Positions 28,693 through 41,069 of a DNA stretch of 48,391 nucleotides are shown here, piece after piece (position 1 is the stretch's first letter; each line of letters opens with the position of its first letter). The position numbers and the translations under genes are program-made. The notes below the pieces were generated by a model. It was not told the DNA's origin. It made no database searches and saw nothing but the letters and a program-made list of their open reading frames with translations. The stretch is from Prochlorococcus sp. AG-459-M13 (GTDB lineage: Bacteria > Cyanobacteriota > Cyanobacteriia > PCC-6307 > Cyanobiaceae), in contig QCRE01000005.1 in the NCBI GenBank assembly GCA_003212005.1, positions 1 to 48,391 of the forward strand. Reading direction: 5' to 3'.

Positions 28693-29699
28693 GATTTTTC
28701 AAGATTTATATAATCTTTATGCCAAATAATCTTTAATCCTTCGGGCAAGTTTATTTGACCTCTATCTTTTTCAAAGATAGAAGAGGATAAATCATGGAGA
28801 ATATTTGAATTTAATTGTTTTGTAAAATTTTTTTTCAAGAAAATATTTAAGATGGTACATCTAGCTTCAATGCACAAGCTATTGAATAGTTCTCTTTTTA
28901 TACCATTTGTATTTTTACAAGATAGGTAAGCAAGCTTGCCTAAATCTTGTTGTTCTTCATTATATTTCGTCATTTTTTTTGCGAAATTATTTATTCTTTT
29001 TGAATACCCAGGATAAATAGTTTCAAAAGTTGGGATAATTTTTTTTCTAACTAAATTTCTCTTTATTTTTAAATCGCAATTAGAGGGGTCTTCCCAAATG
29101 GGAATGTTCATAGATTTGCAAATTCTCTTGGTGTCTTCTCTACTAAATATTAATAATGGTCTAACTAAAAAAATATTGTGCTCAAGTAATCTTTTTTTTT
29201 CGATATGGCTTAGTCCTGCATAATTACTTCCTCTAGCCAAATTCAGTAAAAATGTTTCTGCATTATCTGTACTGGTGTGGCCTGTTATCAAGTAAATACA
29301 ATTATTATTTTGGTTTTTAGTTAATAGCTGATTTGCTCGTTCACGTAATTTTTTATATCTCCAATCTCGCGCTTTTTCTTCAGAAGATATTGATTTTTTA
29401 TTAGCTCGATCACATAAAAATGAGATATTTTTTTCCTCACAGTATTTTTTTAATTCAAAAGCATATATCTCAGATTTTTCATGCCATTGATGATCTCCAT
29501 GCCAAACATGTACGTACCAATTGTGCTTATTCTTCATATCATTGATTAGCTTTAACATAGCCATTGAGTCTTGACCACCGGAAACTGCTATCAATAGATT
29601 TGCTCCATTAGGAATTAGTTTTTTGTTGCTTAACAATTCCTTATGCAGCAGATGATGCCAGGATGTCCAATTTTTTTGCGTCACATTTTTAAGAGACAT
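28689..29699 (-). CDS. tilS: tRNA(Ile)-lysidine synthase
   Basis: LLIAVSGGQDSMAMLKLI PP-loop; VWHGDHQWHEKS; GHTSTDNAETFLLNLARGS. Confidence 0.95.
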   Translation of the reverse strand: MSLKNVTQKNWTSWHHLLHKELLSNKKLIPNGANLLIAVSGGQDSMAMLKLINDMKNKHNWYVHVWHGDHQWHEKSEIYAFELKKYCEEKNISFLCDRANKKSISSEEKARDWRYKKLRERANQLLTKNQNNNCIYLITGHTSTDNAETFLLNLARGSNYAGLSHIEKKRLLEHNIFLVRPLLIFSREDTKRICKSMNIPIWEDPSNCDLKIKRNLVRKKIIPTFETIYPGYSKRINNFAKKMTKYNEEQQDLGKLAYLSCKNTNGIKRELFNSLCIEARCTILNIFLKKNFTKQLNSNILHDLSSSIFEKDRGQINLPEGLKIIWHKDYINLEKS

Positions 29700-29784
29700 A
29701 TTGTTTAACTCAAATAATATTTTTAAAAAAATTCACTGTTTTAATAAAACAATGTCACAATCGGGTAGTAATTTCATCAAGTAA

Positions 29785-30561
29785 ATGAGTCTGATTAATC
29801 TTTTGCCACAAAAAATTCAAGAAGAGTTAAGCCATAAATCTTTACTCAAAGTTATTTCGGGATTAAATAATTTTGACCCTGAAACTGTTAAAAAAATTTC
29901 AGAAGCCGCTTCTTTAGGTGGTGCTGATTTAATTGATGTAGCTTGTAAACCTAAATTGGTTGAATCTGCTATTAAAATCTCATCGTTGCCAATTTGTGTA
30001 AGTGCCGTTGATCCTAAATTATTCATAGACTCAGTGAATGCAGGCGCCTCTTTAATAGAAATAGGAAATTACGATACTTTCTATGAACAAGGAATCAATT
30101 TTTCAGATGAAAAAGTCTTAAACATAACTAAAGAGACAAAAGATTTATTACCTAATATTCCTCTATCAGTAACTGTCCCGCATACTATGCCTATTGATAA
30201 ACAAGTTGATCTTGCTATGAAGCTTGTAGAAGAAGGTGCAGATATTATTCAAACAGAAGGTGGAACCAGTTCTAGTCCTTATTCATCTGGAATTCAAGGT
30301 TTTTTTGAAAAGTCAGTACCAACCCTTGCAGCTACCTATGCAATTCATCAAGAATTTAAGAAACAATCTGTTAAAAAACCAATCATGAGTGCTTCTGGAT
30401 TAAGTCAAGTAACTTGTCCATTAGCAATATCTTGCGGAGCTTCTGCAGTTGGGGTTGGATCTGTAGTTAACAAACTAGATGATTTAATATCAATGATTGC
30501 GGTTGTTAGAGGCTTAAAAGAATCTTTGAAAAATTCAATAATTAGAGAAAAAATTTCTTAG
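29785..30561 (+). CDS. DUF561 / Ycf23-like protein
   Basis: [38 protein letters not shown]-barrel-like; matches my recall of Ycf23/DUF561. Confidence 0.85.
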   Translation: MSLINLLPQKIQEELSHKSLLKVISGLNNFDPETVKKISEAASLGGADLIDVACKPKLVESAIKISSLPICVSAVDPKLFIDSVNAGASLIEIGNYDTFYEQGINFSDEKVLNITKETKDLLPNIPLSVTVPHTMPIDKQVDLAMKLVEEGADIIQTEGGTSSSPYSSGIQGFFEKSVPTLAATYAIHQEFKKQSVKKPIMSASGLSQVTCPLAISCGASAVGVGSVVNKLDDLISMIAVVRGLKESLKNSIIREKIS

Positions 30562-30586
30562 TATATTAACAACTTTAGCTACTAGT

Positions 30587-32629
30587 TTGATGAATAACTA
30601 TAAGCTTCAAGCTCCTTATAAACCAAACGGAGATCAACCTGAAGCTATAAAAAAATTAGTTAGAGGAGTTAATATTGGTAAAGAGTTTCAGACTCTTTTA
30701 GGAGCGACTGGAACTGGTAAAACTTTTACTATTGCGAATGTAATTCAACAAACAGGAAGACCAGCTCTTGTATTGGCCCATAACAAAACCTTGGCCGCAC
30801 AACTCTGTAATGAACTAAGGGAGTTCTTTCCAAAAAATGCTGTTGAGTACTTTATTTCTTACTATGATTATTATCAACCTGAAGCCTACGTTCCTGTAAG
30901 TGATACTTATATAGCTAAAACAGCTTCAATTAATGAAGAGATAGATATGCTTAGGCATTCTGCAACACGCTCATTATTTGAGAGAAAAGATGTAATTGTT
31001 GTAGCTTCCATAAGTTGTATTTATGGTCTTGGCATACCAAGTGAATATTTAAAAGCTTCAGTTAAATTTGAAGTTGGGAAATCTATTAATCTACGTTCTT
31101 TTTTAAGGTCGCTCGTTGAAAATCAATACACTAGAAATGATATTGAAATTACTAGAGGTAGATTCAGAATTAAAGGTGATGTTTTAGAAATTGGTCCTGC
31201 TTATGAAGATAGATTGATAAGAATTGAATTATTTGGTGATGAAGTTGAGGCTATTAGATATGTTGATCCTACTACTGGAGAAATACTCGAAAGTTTAGAA
31301 CAAGTTAGCGTTTATCCAGCAAAGCATTTTGTTACTCCAAAAGAAAGACTTGAAAGTGCAATAAGTGCAATTAGAAGTGAATTAAAAACTCAACTTGATA
31401 AATTTACATACGAAGGAAAATTATTGGAGGCTCAACGTCTAGAACAACGCACAAAATATGATCTAGAAATGCTAAAGGAGGTTGGTTATTGTAATGGTGT
31501 TGAGAATTATGCTCGTCATTTATCAGGAAGAGAGGAAGGTTCACCGCCAGAATGCCTAATAGATTATTTCCCAAAAGATTGGTTGTTGGTAGTTGATGAG
31601 AGTCATGTGACATGTCCTCAACTTCATGCAATGTACAATGGTGATCAATCCAGAAAAAAAGTTTTAATCGATCATGGTTTTAGATTACCAAGTGCTGCAG
31701 ATAATAGACCTTTAAAATGTGAGGAGTTTTGGGAAAAATCAAAGCAGACATTATTCATAAGTGCAACTCCAGGCCAATGGGAATTAGATCAATGTGATGG
31801 TGAATTTATAGAGCAAGTTATTAGACCAACTGGAGTATTAGACCCCGTAATTGACGTAAGACCTAGTGAAGGACAAGTAGAAGATCTTTTATCTGAAATA
31901 AGAATTAGAGCTGAAAAGAATCAAAGAGTTTTAGTCACTACACTTACTAAGAGAATGGCCGAAGATCTAACTGATTTTTTATCTGAAAATAAAGTTAGGG
32001 TTAGATATTTGCATTCTGAAATTCACTCAATTGAAAGAATTGAGATTATTCAAGATCTTAGAATAGGAGAATATGATGTTTTAGTCGGAGTTAATTTATT
32101 AAGAGAGGGACTAGATCTTCCTGAAGTGTCCTTAGTTGCAATTTTAGATGCTGATAAAGAGGGCTTTTTGAGGGCAGAGCGTTCGCTAATCCAAACTATT
32201 GGTAGAGCTGCAAGACATGTTGAAGGTGTTGCTTTGCTTTATGCAGATAAATTTACAGATTCAATGCAAAGAGCAATATCTGAAACTGAAAGAAGAAGAA
32301 CTATTCAAAAAAAGTACAATGAGGTAAATGGTATTATCCCAAAACCTGCAGGTAAAAAAATTGAAAATTCAATATTATCTTTTCTTGAACTTTCTAGAAA
32401 ATTAGATGCTGGTGGTTTATCTAAAGATTTAATAAATATAGTTAATAACAAAACTGATGCAATCCTCAATGCCAACGATAATCAATGTTTGCTAGAAGAA
32501 TTGCCTGACTTAATAGAAAAGTTAGAAACTAAAATGAAAGATGCAGCAAAAGAACTAAATTTTGAAGAGGCAGCAAATCTTAGAGATAGAATTAAAAAAC
32601 TTAGACAAAAATTATCTAGAAATACTTAA
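30587..32629 (+). CDS. uvrB: Excinuclease ABC subunit B
   Basis: [45 protein letters not shown]-terminal UVR motif. Confidence 0.97.
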   Translation: MMNNYKLQAPYKPNGDQPEAIKKLVRGVNIGKEFQTLLGATGTGKTFTIANVIQQTGRPALVLAHNKTLAAQLCNELREFFPKNAVEYFISYYDYYQPEAYVPVSDTYIAKTASINEEIDMLRHSATRSLFERKDVIVVASISCIYGLGIPSEYLKASVKFEVGKSINLRSFLRSLVENQYTRNDIEITRGRFRIKGDVLEIGPAYEDRLIRIELFGDEVEAIRYVDPTTGEILESLEQVSVYPAKHFVTPKERLESAISAIRSELKTQLDKFTYEGKLLEAQRLEQRTKYDLEMLKEVGYCNGVENYARHLSGREEGSPPECLIDYFPKDWLLVVDESHVTCPQLHAMYNGDQSRKKVLIDHGFRLPSAADNRPLKCEEFWEKSKQTLFISATPGQWELDQCDGEFIEQVIRPTGVLDPVIDVRPSEGQVEDLLSEIRIRAEKNQRVLVTTLTKRMAEDLTDFLSENKVRVRYLHSEIHSIERIEIIQDLRIGEYDVLVGVNLLREGLDLPEVSLVAILDADKEGFLRAERSLIQTIGRAARHVEGVALLYADKFTDSMQRAISETERRRTIQKKYNEVNGIIPKPAGKKIENSILSFLELSRKLDAGGLSKDLINIVNNKTDAILNANDNQCLLEELPDLIEKLETKMKDAAKELNFEEAANLRDRIKKLRQKLSRNT

Positions 32630-32633
32630 TTAA

Positions 32634-34394
32634 CTATTTTTCTAATTCAAAATAAGAATGAATAGCTTTTACTGCTTGGTTGCAATCTTTTTCTAGCACG
32701 ATACATGAGGTTCTTATCTCGCTTGTCGCTATCATTTCAATATTAATATTTTTATTAGCAAGTGCTCTAAATATTTTCCCAGCTGTTCCAACCTTAAATG
32801 CCATTCCAGCTCCCACTGCACTAACTTTGGCTATTGCAGGTCCATCTTCAATGAATGAGCCTTCTAATTTTTTTGTTAAAGATTGAAAAATGTTATTAGC
32901 TTTTTGTCTGTCTTCTTTATTCATAGTGAAGATTATATCTTTGGTTTTGAATGATGTGAACCTTTCAGATTGAACAATAGTGTCAAAAATTAAATTACTC
33001 TCTGCTAAAGCTAAACATATTGAAGCTGCTACGCCAGGTTTATCTGGTAGGTTTCGAAAACTTACTTGAACTTGATTCTTATCAAGTGCAATTCCTCTTA
33101 CTTCAGGTTGATCCTCTTTCTCAAAAACTGGATTAATAAATATTTGTTTATCAGATAATTTAAATTTTTCACTTACAAATCTAATAGCTTTTGGAATATT
33201 GGCTATGTCAAGCACACAGCTCACTTTGATTTCGCTGGTTGCTATTAATCTTACATTTATATTTGCTTGTGATAAAGTTTCAAAAAAATCAGCGGAAACA
33301 CTTGGTCTTCCCATTATTCCCGCTCCTTGAATACTTAACTTAGTCATATTTGTTTTAAAATTATATTCTCCACCTAATTGACTTGTTATTAATTTACATT
33401 GCTCAATTGTTTTCGTTAATTCAAACCCACCAACCGTAAATGTAATATCATTACAATTACCATCATGAGTAGCCTGGATTATTAAATCAACATTAATGTC
33501 TGCTTCAGACAAAGTTTCAAATATAAAAGCTGCAATTCCTGGTCTATCAGGCAGGCTAGAGATGCTAAATACGGTTTGGTTTTCTAGTACTTCAAGGCTA
33601 TTAACAGTTTTTGTTAATTCTAATCCCCCTCTTTTGAGAGCTAAAGGTTCTATTTTGCTATGTAGAAGAGTACCATTTGAGAGGGTTAGGCTTGATTTTA
33701 CGTATAATTTTATTCCATAATTACGAGCAATTTCAACAGCTCTGGGATGAAGTACCGATGCACCAACACTTGCAAGTTCTAACATCTCTTCGCAACTAAT
33801 AATATCTAGTAATTTTGCATTAGGTACTATTCTTGGATCAGTGGTCAGAACTCCTGGGACATCTGTATAAATCTCGCAAGTTTCTGCACCTAATGCTGTT
33901 GCAAGAGCTACTGCTGAAGTATCTGAACCCCCTCTTCCTAACGTTGTTATTTCCATTGAACCGGTATGACTAAGAGTTGCGCCTTGAAAACCAGCAACTA
34001 CAACTACATAGCCTTGATCAAGATAGTTTTGTATCCGTTCTGTTTTGATATCTAGAATTCTTGCTTTTCCATGAATTGATTCAGTAATTATCCCAACTTG
34101 GCTACCTGTCAAAGATATTGCAGGGACTCCATATTCGTTTAGTGACATCGTGAGAAGTGCAATAGTTACTTGCTCTCCTGTAGAAAGGAGCATATCTAAT
34201 TCTCTACGGTTTGGATTTTTGCTGATTGATTCAGCTAACTTATTTAAATTATCTGTAGAATTACCCATAGCGGATACAACTACAACTATCTCATTTCCAG
34301 CCTCTTTACTTTGTTCAATAATTTGAGCAATAGCCTTAATTTTTGTTATGTCTCCAACAGAAGTTCCGCCAAATTTTTTGATTAATAAAGTCAT
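32634..34394 (-). CDS. lysC: Aspartate kinase with duplicated ACT-domain pairs
   Basis: LLIKKFGGTSVGD; TTLGRGGSDTSAVALA; repeated ACT-like units (ISSLPDRPGIAAFIFETL..., VSFRNLPDKPGVAASICLAL...). Confidence 0.96.
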   Translation of the reverse strand: MTLLIKKFGGTSVGDITKIKAIAQIIEQSKEAGNEIVVVVSAMGNSTDNLNKLAESISKNPNRRELDMLLSTGEQVTIALLTMSLNEYGVPAISLTGSQVGIITESIHGKARILDIKTERIQNYLDQGYVVVVAGFQGATLSHTGSMEITTLGRGGSDTSAVALATALGAETCEIYTDVPGVLTTDPRIVPNAKLLDIISCEEMLELASVGASVLHPRAVEIARNYGIKLYVKSSLTLSNGTLLHSKIEPLALKRGGLELTKTVNSLEVLENQTVFSISSLPDRPGIAAFIFETLSEADINVDLIIQATHDGNCNDITFTVGGFELTKTIEQCKLITSQLGGEYNFKTNMTKLSIQGAGIMGRPSVSADFFETLSQANINVRLIATSEIKVSCVLDIANIPKAIRFVSEKFKLSDKQIFINPVFEKEDQPEVRGIALDKNQVQVSFRNLPDKPGVAASICLALAESNLIFDTIVQSERFTSFKTKDIIFTMNKEDRQKANNIFQSLTKKLEGSFIEDGPAIAKVSAVGAGMAFKVGTAGKIFRALANKNINIEMIATSEIRTSCIVLEKDCNQAVKAIHSYFELEK

Positions 34395-34433
34395 ATCTAA
34401 ATCATAATATAAATTATCAAACTTAATATTTGA

Positions 34434-35429
34434 TTAACTTAAGTTAACCAGATTTTCAATAAAAACATTAATAGGATTATTGCCTTTTTTTAGTGACGAA
34501 TCAATATCTAATAAATTACTCATTAAATTAATTAAGAAATCTGAGGATGTATTTTTTACTTTTTTAATGATGAAAAAAAATCTTCTTGGATTTGATATAT
34601 TTGCAATTTTACATATTTTTGATATATCTTGTTCTCCGGATTTATTTAGTAATTTTACAATTGTATGCATTCTGATTTGACTTATTAATCCAGCATTAAG
34701 TCTTAAAGCAGGTTCACCTTTTTTTAATAAAAAATCGATTTCTTTAAGACTTTCACTAATATTTTTTTGTAATAGATGATCAGTTACTTTAAAGATATTA
34801 GACTGATGATCATTAAATATTTTTTCCACATCATTACTTTTTAGAACAAGTTCTTTATTTTTGCTTGATGCAGATAAATAAATTTTTGCTTTAGCTAATT
34901 CGCTCATTAGTTTAAAACTATCATTTCCTACCGAATTAATAATTAATTCTGCTGCTCCTTTATCTAGATGAATATTCATTGCATTTGAGGTGGCTTCAAG
35001 GTACCTTTTCTGGCCTTCATAATCCCAGATATCTGGCAAACAGAATGAAGTTTCAATTACTAAATTTTTTTTTATTAAATTTTGAACAAATTTTGTACTT
35101 TTTAATCTTGTGTCTGGTTTTTTGGTGTTCTGTAAAATAAAGTAGGTATTGCTAGGTATATTTCTATAAACTTTTTCAAATTTGATTCTTAATTCCTCAT
35201 TTTTATTTGTAAACATAGGGTTATTTTTTAAAACAACTACTCTTGATCCATCCCCTAAAGGAGGTGTTAGTATCTCATCAAGTGCTTTATTGATTTGATT
35301 TTCTTCATCCCCATTTAAAAAGCTAATATTTATTTCTCCCCACGTTTTAGATACTTTTTGATCAATTATTTTTTGAATAAACTTATTGGATGCATTTAAA
35401 TCATTACCCCATATTATTTGTATCGGCAT
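34434..35429 (-). CDS. holA: DNA polymerase III delta subunit
   Basis: MPIQIIWGNDLNASNKFIQKII; LDEILTPPLGDGSRVVVLKN; HolA-like layout, 331 aa. Confidence 0.85.
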   Translation of the reverse strand: MPIQIIWGNDLNASNKFIQKIIDQKVSKTWGEINISFLNGDEENQINKALDEILTPPLGDGSRVVVLKNNPMFTNKNEELRIKFEKVYRNIPSNTYFILQNTKKPDTRLKSTKFVQNLIKKNLVIETSFCLPDIWDYEGQKRYLEATSNAMNIHLDKGAAELIINSVGNDSFKLMSELAKAKIYLSASSKNKELVLKSNDVEKIFNDHQSNIFKVTDHLLQKNISESLKEIDFLLKKGEPALRLNAGLISQIRMHTIVKLLNKSGEQDISKICKIANISNPRRFFFIIKKVKNTSSDFLINLMSNLLDIDSSLKKGNNPINVFIENLVNLS

Positions 35430-35492
35430 ATCTGCTTAAAAGATGCTTATTATAATTATGCTTACTTTTAAGATATTTTAAATTAAATATTA

Positions 35493-36116
35493 ATGATAAA
35501 AGATCATCCTATTTTTTTAGAAAGTATTAGATTTATAAAGTCTAATTTGATTAAAAACAATTTAAATTACTTAGAAAATAAAGTTTTAGAAAGATTAGTA
35601 CATACCTCAGGGGATTTTAAAATTCAGAATCTTCTAGAATTTAGCGATGGCGCGTGTGAAAAAGCTTTAAAATCTTTAAAAGAAGGCGCACCAATACTTA
35701 CTGATACTGATATGGCAGCAGCAGCTATTAAATCAATGGCAAAAAATACAAGTGGGAATTTAGTTGTTTCCGCTAAAAAATGGTTTAATGATGAAGATAT
35801 ATCAGGATTGACTAAAACTGCTTATGGAATAGAAAAAGGTTGGCTTCACTTATCTGCCAAAAATTTAGGATTTCAATCACCAATTATTGTTATTGGTAGT
35901 TCTCCAACAGCGTTAGTAAATTTATTGCAGATTCTAGAGAATTCTAAACAGATACCTAGTTTAATTATTGGAATGCCCGTAGGTTTTATTGGGGTTAGAC
36001 AAAGCAAAGAAAAATTACTCAATACTAATTACCCACGGATTGTTGTCAAGTCAACAAGAGGAGGAGCAGCTATGGCTGCAGCTGCTGTTAACGCTTTATT
36101 AAGAGAAACTATTTGA
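35493..36116 (+). CDS. cobH: Precorrin-8X methylmutase
   Basis: ERLVHTSGDFKIQNLLEF; ILTDTDMAAAAI; VIGSSPTALVNLL; GMPVGFIGVRQSKEKL. Confidence 0.95.
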   Translation: MIKDHPIFLESIRFIKSNLIKNNLNYLENKVLERLVHTSGDFKIQNLLEFSDGACEKALKSLKEGAPILTDTDMAAAAIKSMAKNTSGNLVVSAKKWFNDEDISGLTKTAYGIEKGWLHLSAKNLGFQSPIIVIGSSPTALVNLLQILENSKQIPSLIIGMPVGFIGVRQSKEKLLNTNYPRIVVKSTRGGAAMAAAAVNALLRETI

Positions 36117-36144
36117 GAGAATTTTTGATAAATTTTGGACCCTT

Positions 36145-38889
36145 TTATTCAAGTTTAATTTGAGAAATCAACTGGTTATTTTTTTCTAAATAATCTAAAA
36201 CTGACCTAGCTTTATTGATAACTACTTGAGGAACTCCTGCTAATTTTGCAGCTTCTATTCCGTAACTTTTGTTTGCCCCACCTTTGATAATTTTATGGCA
36301 AAAAAATATTTGATCCTTTTTTTGTTTAACTAAAACTTGAAAATTTTCTACATTTATATTTGTGTTTTTAAGATAATTTAGTTCATGGTAATGGGTGGCA
36401 AAAATGGTATTACATGCAATTTTTTTTGCAAGATATTCACTTACTGACCACGCTATAGATAGTCCATCAAAAGTAGATGTACCTCTTCCTATTTCATCAA
36501 GTAAGACAAGAGAGTTTGATGTCGCTTGATTAAGTATTGATGCAGTTTCTGACATCTCTACCATAAATGTCGATTGTCCTGATGATTGATCATCTACTGC
36601 GCCTATTCTCGTAAATATTCGATCTGCAATTTGAATGTTTGCTTTTTTTGCAGGGACGAAGCTACCGATTTGAGACAAGATTTGTATTAATCCTATTTGT
36701 CTAATGAAGCAACTCTTTCCACTTGCATTTGGACCAGTTAATATTATTAATTTTTGCTTATCATTAAAGAAAATATCATTGGCTATAAATTGTTTATTAG
36801 TTAATAGTTGCTCAACAATAGGATTGCGTCCTTCAATAATTTCTGTGCTTCTTTGTCCCTTTGAATCTTTAATAGGTAAAAGCTGAGGTTTTATAAAATT
36901 GTTTTCAAGTGCTGTAATTGCTAAACCGAGTAATGCATCCAGAGAGGCAATAGACTTTGCAATAGATCTAATTTTTTTTGTTTTTGTAGATACAAGATTT
37001 CTTATTTCGCAAAATATTTCATATTCTTTAAGAGCCGCACGATTTTTGACTTGGAATATTTTACTTTCTCTGTTTTTGATTTCTATAGTTACATATCTTT
37101 CCTCATTGGTGAGTGTTTGTCTCTTAATCCAATGATTAGGAGCTAAATTAACTTTGGATTTATTTATTGAAATATAGTAACCGAAGTTTTTATGGAATTG
37201 GATTTTTAAATTAGTTATTTGACTAATTTTTCTTTCTTTTAATTCTTCCTGATTCAACCAATCTGAGTAGTCATCAATTAAATTGCGTAAGCCATCTAAC
37301 ACATTATCAACTCCATCATGGATAATACCTCCTTCAGTAGTATTTAAAGGGGGATTTTGCACTAGCTTGAAACTTATAAGATCTGCTAATTCTAAAAGTT
37401 CATTATCAATAGTTTTTAATTGAGCAGTCCAAGATGGGATTTCATAATTAAATAATTCAACGATTGATTTTAATCTAGGTAATTTTTTTAGACCATCTGA
37501 TATTGCTATTAAATCTCTTGGACTTGCATGACCAGCACATGCTCTCCCTGAAAGTCTCTCCAAATCTCCCATTGCTCTAAGTACATTTTGCGTATCCAAG
37601 CGTAACTTTTTAGATTCCAAAAAGTTTGAAATAATATTTTGTCTTTTATGAATCTCTGAAACATTTAATAATGGAGATTCTATCCACCTTCTCAAACATC
37701 TTGCACCCATGCAGGTATATGTTTTATCAATACTCCAAAGAAGTGAACCTACATAATTGTTTTCTCTTTGTGTATTTTTTATTTCTAAATTTTTTTGAGT
37801 TTGATAATCAATAATTAAATGATTTTTTTGAAATTGTATTTGTGGAAAATCTAAAGAAATTTTTAGAGAAGAATCATTATCTAGGTTGGAAGGATTAATT
37901 ATCTCTAAGTAATTGAGCAAGCCACCAAGTGCTTTAGTCGCATTATTTAAATTCTTTAGTCCTAAACCCTCTAAACTCATAATTTGAAAATAGTTTTTAA
38001 TAGTTGAACTTGCTTCATTAATACTGAAAAAAGTTTCTTGGGTTACTGTGTATTTGATTTGCTGATTTTCTTCCTGTAATAAATTTTTCTCCTCATCGCT
38101 TCCGATTACGATTTCTGAGGCATCTAATTTAATTATTTCATCAAAAAGTTTTGATAGGGATTCTCCCTCCATAGTTAATAATTCTCCAGTACTAACATCT
38201 GCTCTTGAAATTCCCCATTCATATGAATCTTCAGCTGTTTTTTTTGTTAAATGAATTGCTGTTATCCAATTATTCTTTTTTGCCACTAACATGCCTTCTT
38301 CAATAACTGTTCCAGGGGTGATTATTCTTGTTATTCCTCTTTTTAGTGGTGTTGCATAATTCCCACTACTTTTTTCTAACTGATCACATATAACTACTGA
38401 ATGGTTTTTCTTGATTAACTCTGCGCAGTATCTCTCCATTGCATGATGAGGGACTCCTGCCATGGGGATTTTGCCAATTTCTTTACCAGCATCTTTGCTT
38501 GTTAATGTTATTTCCAATAAGTTAGATATTGATACGGCATCTTCAAAAAAACATTCAAAAAAATCACCTAATCTATATAACAGCAATCTATTGTTGTTTT
38601 CTTCTTTTAATTTTACATAATGTTTGAGAACAGGAGTTAGTTTTTGTTTTTCAACTGTTTTGTAACTATAAGATTTTTCATTAACATAATCATGTTTGTT
38701 TTCGGTATCTAAATCATTCTTGAATTTATAAAATTTATTAGTTGTATTTTTTCTTAGTCTAGGCCTTTTCTGTGACTCTATTTTCAATTGCTCATTAGAT
38801 AAATTTTCAGTAATTTGAGGAGAACTTTTTGGACGTTCATGCTCATTATTTATCGCAAATAAATCCTTCTGTATTGTTTTATCTTCCAT
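36145..38889 (-). CDS. mutS: DNA mismatch repair protein MutS
   Basis: [63 protein letters not shown]. Confidence 0.96.
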   Translation of the reverse strand: MEDKTIQKDLFAINNEHERPKSSPQITENLSNEQLKIESQKRPRLRKNTTNKFYKFKNDLDTENKHDYVNEKSYSYKTVEKQKLTPVLKHYVKLKEENNNRLLLYRLGDFFECFFEDAVSISNLLEITLTSKDAGKEIGKIPMAGVPHHAMERYCAELIKKNHSVVICDQLEKSSGNYATPLKRGITRIITPGTVIEEGMLVAKKNNWITAIHLTKKTAEDSYEWGISRADVSTGELLTMEGESLSKLFDEIIKLDASEIVIGSDEEKNLLQEENQQIKYTVTQETFFSINEASSTIKNYFQIMSLEGLGLKNLNNATKALGGLLNYLEIINPSNLDNDSSLKISLDFPQIQFQKNHLIIDYQTQKNLEIKNTQRENNYVGSLLWSIDKTYTCMGARCLRRWIESPLLNVSEIHKRQNIISNFLESKKLRLDTQNVLRAMGDLERLSGRACAGHASPRDLIAISDGLKKLPRLKSIVELFNYEIPSWTAQLKTIDNELLELADLISFKLVQNPPLNTTEGGIIHDGVDNVLDGLRNLIDDYSDWLNQEELKERKISQITNLKIQFHKNFGYYISINKSKVNLAPNHWIKRQTLTNEERYVTIEIKNRESKIFQVKNRAALKEYEIFCEIRNLVSTKTKKIRSIAKSIASLDALLGLAITALENNFIKPQLLPIKDSKGQRSTEIIEGRNPIVEQLLTNKQFIANDIFFNDKQKLIILTGPNASGKSCFIRQIGLIQILSQIGSFVPAKKANIQIADRIFTRIGAVDDQSSGQSTFMVEMSETASILNQATSNSLVLLDEIGRGTSTFDGLSIAWSVSEYLAKKIACNTIFATHYHELNYLKNTNINVENFQVLVKQKKDQIFFCHKIIKGGANKSYGIEAAKLAGVPQVVINKARSVLDYLEKNNQLISQIKLE

Positions 38890-39004
38890 ATTTTTATTAT
38901 TTATAAATTGATATTAGGGACTAATTTTAATTTTGCATTTTATATCTAGCTAAAAGTATGTAAATTTTCTCCAAAAATATGCATTTTCATGAGATTATAG
39001 TATT

Positions 39005-39010
39005 TATAAT
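39005..39010 (+). promoter_or_regulatory. Candidate -10 element of the psbZ promoter
   Basis: Perfect TATAAT 22 bp upstream of the psbZ ATG (39033); no confident -35 seen. Confidence 0.3.
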
Positions 39011-39032
39011 AATCCTAAAATAAGTTTGAATT

Positions 39033-39230
39033 ATGCAGGCAGTTAATTTTTTCTTTGTAAATGCTCTATTATTCGCTTCTCTAATTGCGGTAGTAGGAGT
39101 CCCAGTGTTATACGTAACATCACCTTCAACCGAAGAGGGGCAGAAGGAAAGTAGAAGAAAAATATATTCAATTGCTGCAGTTTGGGTAGTTTTAGTTTTT
39201 GCTACGGGGATTGTTTCATCTTTAGTTTGA
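39033..39230 (+). CDS. psbZ: Photosystem II reaction centre protein PsbZ (Ycf9)
   Basis: 65 aa, two TM helices; VVGVPVLYVTSPSTEEGQKESRRKIYSIAAVWVVLVFATGI. Confidence 0.93.
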   Translation: MQAVNFFFVNALLFASLIAVVGVPVLYVTSPSTEEGQKESRRKIYSIAAVWVVLVFATGIVSSLV

Positions 39231-39278
39231 ACTTAATACCTTTTCATGAGAGTGTAGTTATATTACAAAGAAAATTTA

Positions 39279-39755
39279 ATGACTATCTTTGAAGGATCTT
39301 TTGCAAATGCTTCTACCCTAAAAGTGGGAATAGTTGTCGCAAGATTTAATGATTTAATTACTAATAAAATATTATCTGGGTGCATTGATTGTCTCAAAAG
39401 GCATGGTTTAGATACTTCAGAAACAAGTTCACAACTTGATATTGTTTGGGTACCTGGATCATTCGAACTGCCAATAGCAGCTAAAACACTCTTGAAAAAA
39501 TCAAACTATGATGTCGTTATTGCTTTAGGAGCTGTTATTCGAGGAGAAACTTCTCATTATGATGTGGTAATTTCTGAGGCTAGCAAGGGAATTTCGCAGG
39601 TTTCTTTTGATAATAATGTCCCAATTATTTTTGGTGTTTTAACAACTGATAATATGCAACAGGCTTTAGAACGAGCTGGTATAAAAAATAATCTTGGTTG
39701 GAATTATGCTTTACAAGCTATTGAGATGGGTTCTTTAATCAAAAATTTAAATTAG
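39279..39755 (+). CDS. ribH: 6,7-dimethyl-8-ribityllumazine synthase
   Basis: [50 protein letters not shown]. Confidence 0.97.
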   Translation: MTIFEGSFANASTLKVGIVVARFNDLITNKILSGCIDCLKRHGLDTSETSSQLDIVWVPGSFELPIAAKTLLKKSNYDVVIALGAVIRGETSHYDVVISEASKGISQVSFDNNVPIIFGVLTTDNMQQALERAGIKNNLGWNYALQAIEMGSLIKNLN

Positions 39756-39818
39756 TATCAAAAAAAAGTAAGATAACATCCAATTCATTCATCTTTTAAG
39801 ATAATATGAAACTGTTGT

Positions 39819-39890
39819 GCGGATGTAGCTCAGTGGTAGAGCATCTCCTTGCCAAGGAGAATGTCGAGAGTTCGAATCTCTTCATCCGCT
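39819..39890 (+). tRNA. tRNA-Gly(GCC)
   Basis: 72-nt cloverleaf: acceptor gcggatg/catccgc, anticodon arm ctccttGCCaaggag, T-arm gagagTTCGAATctc. No encoded CCA. Confidence 0.97.
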
Positions 39891-39923
39891 TTCCTAAAAT
39901 CATGATTTAGACAGCCTTATATT

Positions 39924-40985
39924 ATGTCTACTGTAATAGTTGCGGGAGGTGCAGGTTATATAGGTTCTCATGCTATTAGAGAACTTCAGAAAGGAGGTTT
40001 CGATCCAGTCGTACTCGACAATTTAGTTTATGGTCATAGAACAATTGTCGAAGATGTTTTAGGAGTTCCTCTAGTTATTGGTCAAGTTGGAGACAAGCAA
40101 CTTCTTGAAAAGCTTCTTTCTGGAGAACATCCTTCAACTAGAGGTAAAGATATAAAAGGAATTATGCATTTTGCAGCTTATGCGTATGTTGGTGAATCTG
40201 TTATTAACCCTGCTAAATACTATAAAAACAATTTAGCAGAGACAATTATGCTCCTTGAAGCTTTGTTAGAAGATGCCAAGAAAAAAAATTCTCAACCCAT
40301 ACCAGTTGTTTTTAGTTCCACTTGTGCCATATATGGGATGCCTTTAGAAACTGATATTCCAATAGTTGAAAGTACTTTTCAGAATCCTATAAACCCATAT
40401 GGTAGGAGTAAGCTAATGATTGAAAAAATTTTAATTGATTATCATAACGCTTATAAACTTCCTGTATCCATACTTCGTTATTTTAATGCTGCAGGAGCTG
40501 ATATTAAAGGAGACATTGGTGAAAATCATGACCCAGAAACACACTTGATTCCTTTAGTACTTCAAGCTCTTTTTAATAAAGAGGGTTTTATAAAGGTTAA
40601 TGGTATTGATTATCCAACATTTGATGGAACATGTATAAGAGACTATGTACATGTTAGTGATTTAGCAAAAGCGCATGTTTTAGCTTTAAATAAAATTCTT
40701 AATGATAAAAGTTTATCTATTTATAATCTTGGAATTGGTAAAGGATATTCCATAATGGAAGTGATAAATGTTGCAAAAAAAGTTACTGGAAAAGAAATTA
40801 AAATAATAAAATCTAAAAGAAGGCCAGGTGATCCTCCAGTACTTATATCTTCACCTGAAAAAGCGAAGAAAGAATTACTATGGAAACCAGAATTCTTAGA
40901 TCTTGAAAGCATATTAAGAACTGCTTGGAATTGGTATCTTTTTAAGGAAAAAACGAAATCTAAAAAACATATAAATGTACCTTAA
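39924..40985 (+). CDS. galE: UDP-glucose 4-epimerase
   Basis: VIVAGGAGYIGSHAIRELQKGGFDPVVLDNL; YGRSKLMIE; LRYFNAAGAD. Confidence 0.92.
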   Translation: MSTVIVAGGAGYIGSHAIRELQKGGFDPVVLDNLVYGHRTIVEDVLGVPLVIGQVGDKQLLEKLLSGEHPSTRGKDIKGIMHFAAYAYVGESVINPAKYYKNNLAETIMLLEALLEDAKKKNSQPIPVVFSSTCAIYGMPLETDIPIVESTFQNPINPYGRSKLMIEKILIDYHNAYKLPVSILRYFNAAGADIKGDIGENHDPETHLIPLVLQALFNKEGFIKVNGIDYPTFDGTCIRDYVHVSDLAKAHVLALNKILNDKSLSIYNLGIGKGYSIMEVINVAKKVTGKEIKIIKSKRRPGDPPVLISSPEKAKKELLWKPEFLDLESILRTAWNWYLFKEKTKSKKHINVP

Positions 40986-41069
40986 AAACTCTTGTGAAAG
41001 TTAATAGACTAAAATAATTAAGATTTATGCAATAAGTATATTTTTTATTATCTAGGTTCTTATCTCCCA

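Noticed and set aside
32634-34394. Two-pair ACT duplication in aspartate kinase as novel
   Set aside because: The four-ACT arrangement is already known for cyanobacterial aspartate kinases.
39819-39890. tRNA-Gly as a proven integration site
   Set aside because: No duplicated tRNA 3' end or integrase found by eye; only the gene context suggests an islet.
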